DNA of 15,009 nt from assembly GCA_014804225.1 (NCBI GenBank), contig JAAVAF010000098.1:1-15009 (forward strand), read 5' to 3'. A model generated the notes under the pieces. The model was not told the DNA's origin. It saw nothing but the letters and a program-made list of their open reading frames with translations, and searched no databases. This document shows, one piece after another, positions 12,672-15,009 of this stretch. The translations under genes and the position numbers were made by a program. Within the stretch, counting starts at the first letter, position 1, and each line of letters opens with the position of its first letter. This DNA is from Lachnospiraceae bacterium (GTDB lineage Bacteria > Bacillota > Clostridia > Lachnospirales > Lachnospiraceae).

Positions 12672-13820
12672 ATGCAGATTACAATTTTTTCAGTGTGGAT
12701 GACTGTTTTTTGGAGCAGCATTCTTATACTATTGTTTTATGTGTTAAGAAATCGATTCATTCTTATAGATGTATGTAGTGTTTCGGGAGTAATCGTTTTG
12801 TATTTGTTCTGTCTGATTAGAATGCTGCTTCCGGTGGAGTTTCCTTGGACAAGGGTGATTGCGAATGCAGCATTATATAATAAGTTATATGATGCATTTT
12901 ACCATAAACTGAATATAGGAACAGGACTGTATGTATATCAAATACTTTTAGCGTTATGGTTGATTGGGACGGTAGGCTTGCTGCTGCGAATATTAAACCA
13001 GTACATGAGGATTATCAGGTATTTTGGAAGTCTGAAAACAACGAAGGACAAAAGAATATTAGATGCGTTAAGCGGCATATCCGATCATAAAATTCCCGAT
13101 ATTGTGCAGACAGCAGCGGTCAGAATCCCATGCTGTATTGGTGTATTCAGGAAACGAATTCTTCTTCCCCAAAAAAGGTACTCCAAGGAAGAGCTGCATT
13201 ATATTCTTTTGCATGAATGTCTGCATTTACAAAACAATGATTTTTTAACAAAGGTGCTAATCAATATGATATGTGCATTTTATTGGTGGAATCCATTTGT
13301 ATATCTGCTGAAAAAGGATTTGAACCAAAGCATGGAGTTGAGATGTGACATACTGGCTACAGAAGGCTTCAGCAAACAGCAGTGCAGCGATTATCTTGCT
13401 GTTATACTGGAAGAATTTAAGGATGCTGGGAAGACAACGGATGATAAAAAGAAAGACCACATTCTGATTGCTCTTTTTGAAAGCCAGTCAGAGAAACTGC
13501 TGGAACGCTTCAAGGTGGTTGCCAGTGATAAGAGGCATATATTTCGAAAAGGAAAATTACTTGCGTGGTTTATTTCAGGGTGTATGCTGATACTTTCGTA
13601 TTCGTTTGTTTTTCAAAGCAAATATGATGTTTCAACGATAGAAATTGAAGTAGATCAGGATACACATGAAGTGGATAATCAAAACACATATATCATTAAG
13701 CAGGGTGGAAGTTATATTCTTCATGGCGAGAACAGTGATATTCCTATTAAGGAAGAAAATGCAAACAAATTAGTTCAGGATGGTTTTATTATGATTGAAG
13801 GAGGTAATTATGGATATTAA
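12672..13820 (+). CDS. M56 (BlaR1-type) membrane metallopeptidase lacking a PBP sensor
   Basis: A 382-residue membrane protease. Hydrophobic segments lie at about 5-25, 34-54 and 86-108. The zinc motif HECLH (181-185) is followed by WWNPFVYLLKKDLNQSMELRCD, whose Glu222 is the expected third ligand of M56 peptidases. A last membrane helix (about 296-315) leads to an outer tail of only some 67 residues. BlaR1 and MecR1 carry a penicillin-binding domain of about 250 residues there; this protein has a short acidic domain instead (STIEIEVDQDTHEVDN, IIKQGGSYILHGENS), so it should sense something other than a beta-lactam. It likely cleaves the BlaI-like repressor encoded just upstream. It overlaps the next gene by 11 nt, pointing to translational coupling of all three. 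Confidence 0.87.
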   Translation: MQITIFSVWMTVFWSSILILLFYVLRNRFILIDVCSVSGVIVLYLFCLIRMLLPVEFPWTRVIANAALYNKLYDAFYHKLNIGTGLYVYQILLALWLIGTVGLLLRILNQYMRIIRYFGSLKTTKDKRILDALSGISDHKIPDIVQTAAVRIPCCIGVFRKRILLPQKRYSKEELHYILLHECLHLQNNDFLTKVLINMICAFYWWNPFVYLLKKDLNQSMELRCDILATEGFSKQQCSDYLAVILEEFKDAGKTTDDKKKDHILIALFESQSEKLLERFKVVASDKRHIFRKGKLLAWFISGCMLILSYSFVFQSKYDVSTIEIEVDQDTHEVDNQNTYIIKQGGSYILHGENSDIPIKEENANKLVQDGFIMIEGGNYGY

Positions 13821-14856
13821 GATAAACAGCTTACAGGGTATCTATAGAAAAATGGAAGCATCTAAAAAAAGAGATAAGGAATATTCCCCCAATATGTCAA
13901 ATGAGACAGAAGCGTCTTTCAGTAATCCTTTTTTAAAAAAAGCGGATATAGGATTATCATCATATGACGCATACTCGCTTATGAAAAATACAGGAGCAAA
14001 ATTCAGTGCAAATAATCTTATCACGGGTTCAGGACAACCTGCCCAAGAGATTAATACGGAACGGTATTCTATTGAAAGCTGCAGTGGAATAGCGGGATAC
14101 TGGCAGATATATGACAAGATGTTTGATCAGGTATTTATTTTTCACCCTGATGCGACAACGGTACAAACAGACAGCAATACAGGCAAAAATTATATTATGT
14201 CCAACGATCCATTTGGCGGACTGATGGATGTCATGCCTGTTGACAGTGAACTTATGGGTGCATTAAAGCAGTTCTTAAATGTAGACAGCGTACCGACAAT
14301 GGCCTTAAATAAAAATTATGTAATTGATGTGAATCCGCTTACAGGGATTGAAAGCTTCAAAATTAAAGGACATGAAGGCGGTGGTTTCTGGATACTGACG
14401 AATAATGAGCAGCAAAGGGAAAAGCTGCAGGATTTGGCGAATATATATAAAGAAAACTATCCCAATCTTATAAAAACAGATAGTATGGCGATAACATTTG
14501 CAGAATTGGAGATTGGGGGAATGGCTGTAAGAACAGAAAATGGTATTCTGTCGCTTGCCTGCAATGGAATGTCTTTTATGGCTAATGAAGAGCCGCCGGA
14601 AAGCTGGGGGATTCTGTATCCAATAAATAATACATATATGTATACAGCAATTATGAATGCAATGAAAGAAGGTTATATTACCGGAAGTGATATTGAGGAT
14701 GTTTCAAAGTGGGAAGCGTATTTTAAGGAAAGAGAACTGGAGTTTGAGCGAGTATTATCAGACGAAGAACTGAGAGTTATTGCAGGTGAACAAAACAGAA
14801 AAAGGAATGCCGACATTGAGATGAAAAGAGATGCTTCAGGGATTTTTGTATTGTAA
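13810..14856 (+). CDS. Unrecognised 348-residue protein, third gene of the BlaI-M56 operon
   Basis: I do not recognise this protein. It starts MDIKINSLQGIYRKMEASKK, preceded by a strong GAAGGAGG (13797-13804) five bases before the ATG, and overlaps the end of the M56 gene by 11 nt. There is no signal peptide or membrane segment, so it is probably cytosolic. The N-terminal 60 residues are polar and likely disordered. The middle is mixed alpha/beta with notable segments YWQIYDKMFDQVFIFHPDA, NYIMSNDPFGGLMDVMPVD, and NPLTGIESFKIKGHEGGGFW. A Glu/Lys/Arg-rich helix lies near the end (about 310-340). The gene ends at a likely terminator. Its placement makes it the most likely output or partner of the protease-repressor pair. 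It could be a substrate, an effector released by derepression, or a sensor component. Confidence 0.8.
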   Translation: MDIKINSLQGIYRKMEASKKRDKEYSPNMSNETEASFSNPFLKKADIGLSSYDAYSLMKNTGAKFSANNLITGSGQPAQEINTERYSIESCSGIAGYWQIYDKMFDQVFIFHPDATTVQTDSNTGKNYIMSNDPFGGLMDVMPVDSELMGALKQFLNVDSVPTMALNKNYVIDVNPLTGIESFKIKGHEGGGFWILTNNEQQREKLQDLANIYKENYPNLIKTDSMAITFAELEIGGMAVRTENGILSLACNGMSFMANEEPPESWGILYPINNTYMYTAIMNAMKEGYITGSDIEDVSKWEAYFKERELEFERVLSDEELRVIAGEQNRKRNADIEMKRDASGIFVL

Positions 14857-14868
14857 TAATCGTGTAGC

Positions 14869-14913
14869 TTGCGAATGAGATTAAAGTTTATTCTTTAGCA
14901 AATCTTATTTTTT
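14869..14913 (+). terminator. Probable terminator of the BlaI-M56 operon
   Basis: TAAAG (14882-14886) pairs with CTTTA (14893-14897) around a TTTATT loop. Outer TTGC (14869-14872) can pair with GCAA (14898-14901) across a bulge; an alternative outer pairing is AGATT/AATCT. A T-run (about 14906-14913) follows. The stem is imperfect and AT-rich, so strength is moderate at best. Confidence 0.45.
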
Positions 14914-14932
14914 TATACACCTCCTTCCCCCC

Positions 14933-14962
14933 TTGCACGAAAACATCATAATATGATAAAAT
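14933..14962 (+). promoter_or_regulatory. Candidate promoter for a gene beyond the window
   Basis: TTGCAC (14933-14938), an 18-nt spacer and TAAAAT (14957-14962). No gene starts before the window ends, so the target lies beyond 15009. Confidence 0.4.
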
Positions 14963-15009
14963 AGCAATGGACATTCTATTTGCCAAAACGGACAAAAATG
15001 GGTCAATAA

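Noticed and set aside
12672..13820. Beta-lactam resistance sensor (BlaR1/MecR1)
   Set aside because: The outer penicillin-binding domain is missing and no beta-lactamase or PBP2a gene is adjacent.
1..15009. CRISPR array, tRNA/rRNA genes, IS elements
   Set aside because: I found no regularly spaced repeats, no tRNA cloverleaf or rRNA segments, and no transposase motifs in any frame.

Overview
The window looks like a chromosomal segment of a low-to-moderate GC Gram-positive anaerobe of the class Clostridia, most likely a Lachnospiraceae relative. The evidence is strong GGAGG-type ribosome sites, AT-rich intergenic DNA with sigma-A promoters, a SleB-type hydrolase, and a compact birA / small unknown gene / coaX / dusB / greA / lysS block. 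The lineage is inferred from gene content; no rRNA or other marker is present.

Layout. (1) 2-1422: the end of a VIT/VWA-type surface protein with a C-terminal PEP-CTERM-like sorting tail, overlapping by ATGA an exosortase gene (XrtK-like). (2) 1423-3055: a promoter and long leader, a secreted SH3-SH3-SleB cell-wall hydrolase, and a strong bidirectional terminator. (3) 3040-5256: an accessory islet with a minus-strand AAA ATPase/DUF4143 gene whose promoter carries a 14-bp direct repeat, then, divergently, a decaying toxin-antitoxin module. The antitoxin start is displaced by an extra GAAA unit, and the PIN-type toxin is broken by a deletion, a frameshift and a stop codon. (4) 5278-11812: housekeeping genes on the plus strand: argF, birA, a small unknown gene, coaX and dusB, then greA-lysS behind a promoter that matches the sigma-A consensus exactly. 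(5) 11931-14856: a BlaI/MecI-type repressor, an M56 membrane metallopeptidase without a penicillin-binding sensor domain, and an unrecognised 348-residue protein, in a tightly packed operon.

How they work together. The exosortase and the VWA-protein tail form an enzyme/substrate pair, unusual in a Gram-positive context. The BlaI-M56-unknown triad has the architecture of a proteolysis-relieved repression circuit whose output may be the third gene. The central block covers arginine synthesis, biotin protein ligation, the first step of CoA synthesis, tRNA dihydrouridylation, transcript-cleavage rescue of RNA polymerase, and lysyl-tRNA charging. The candidates for something undescribed are the exosortase pair, the M56 triad with its in-frame upstream extension, and the repeat-controlled antitoxin start.
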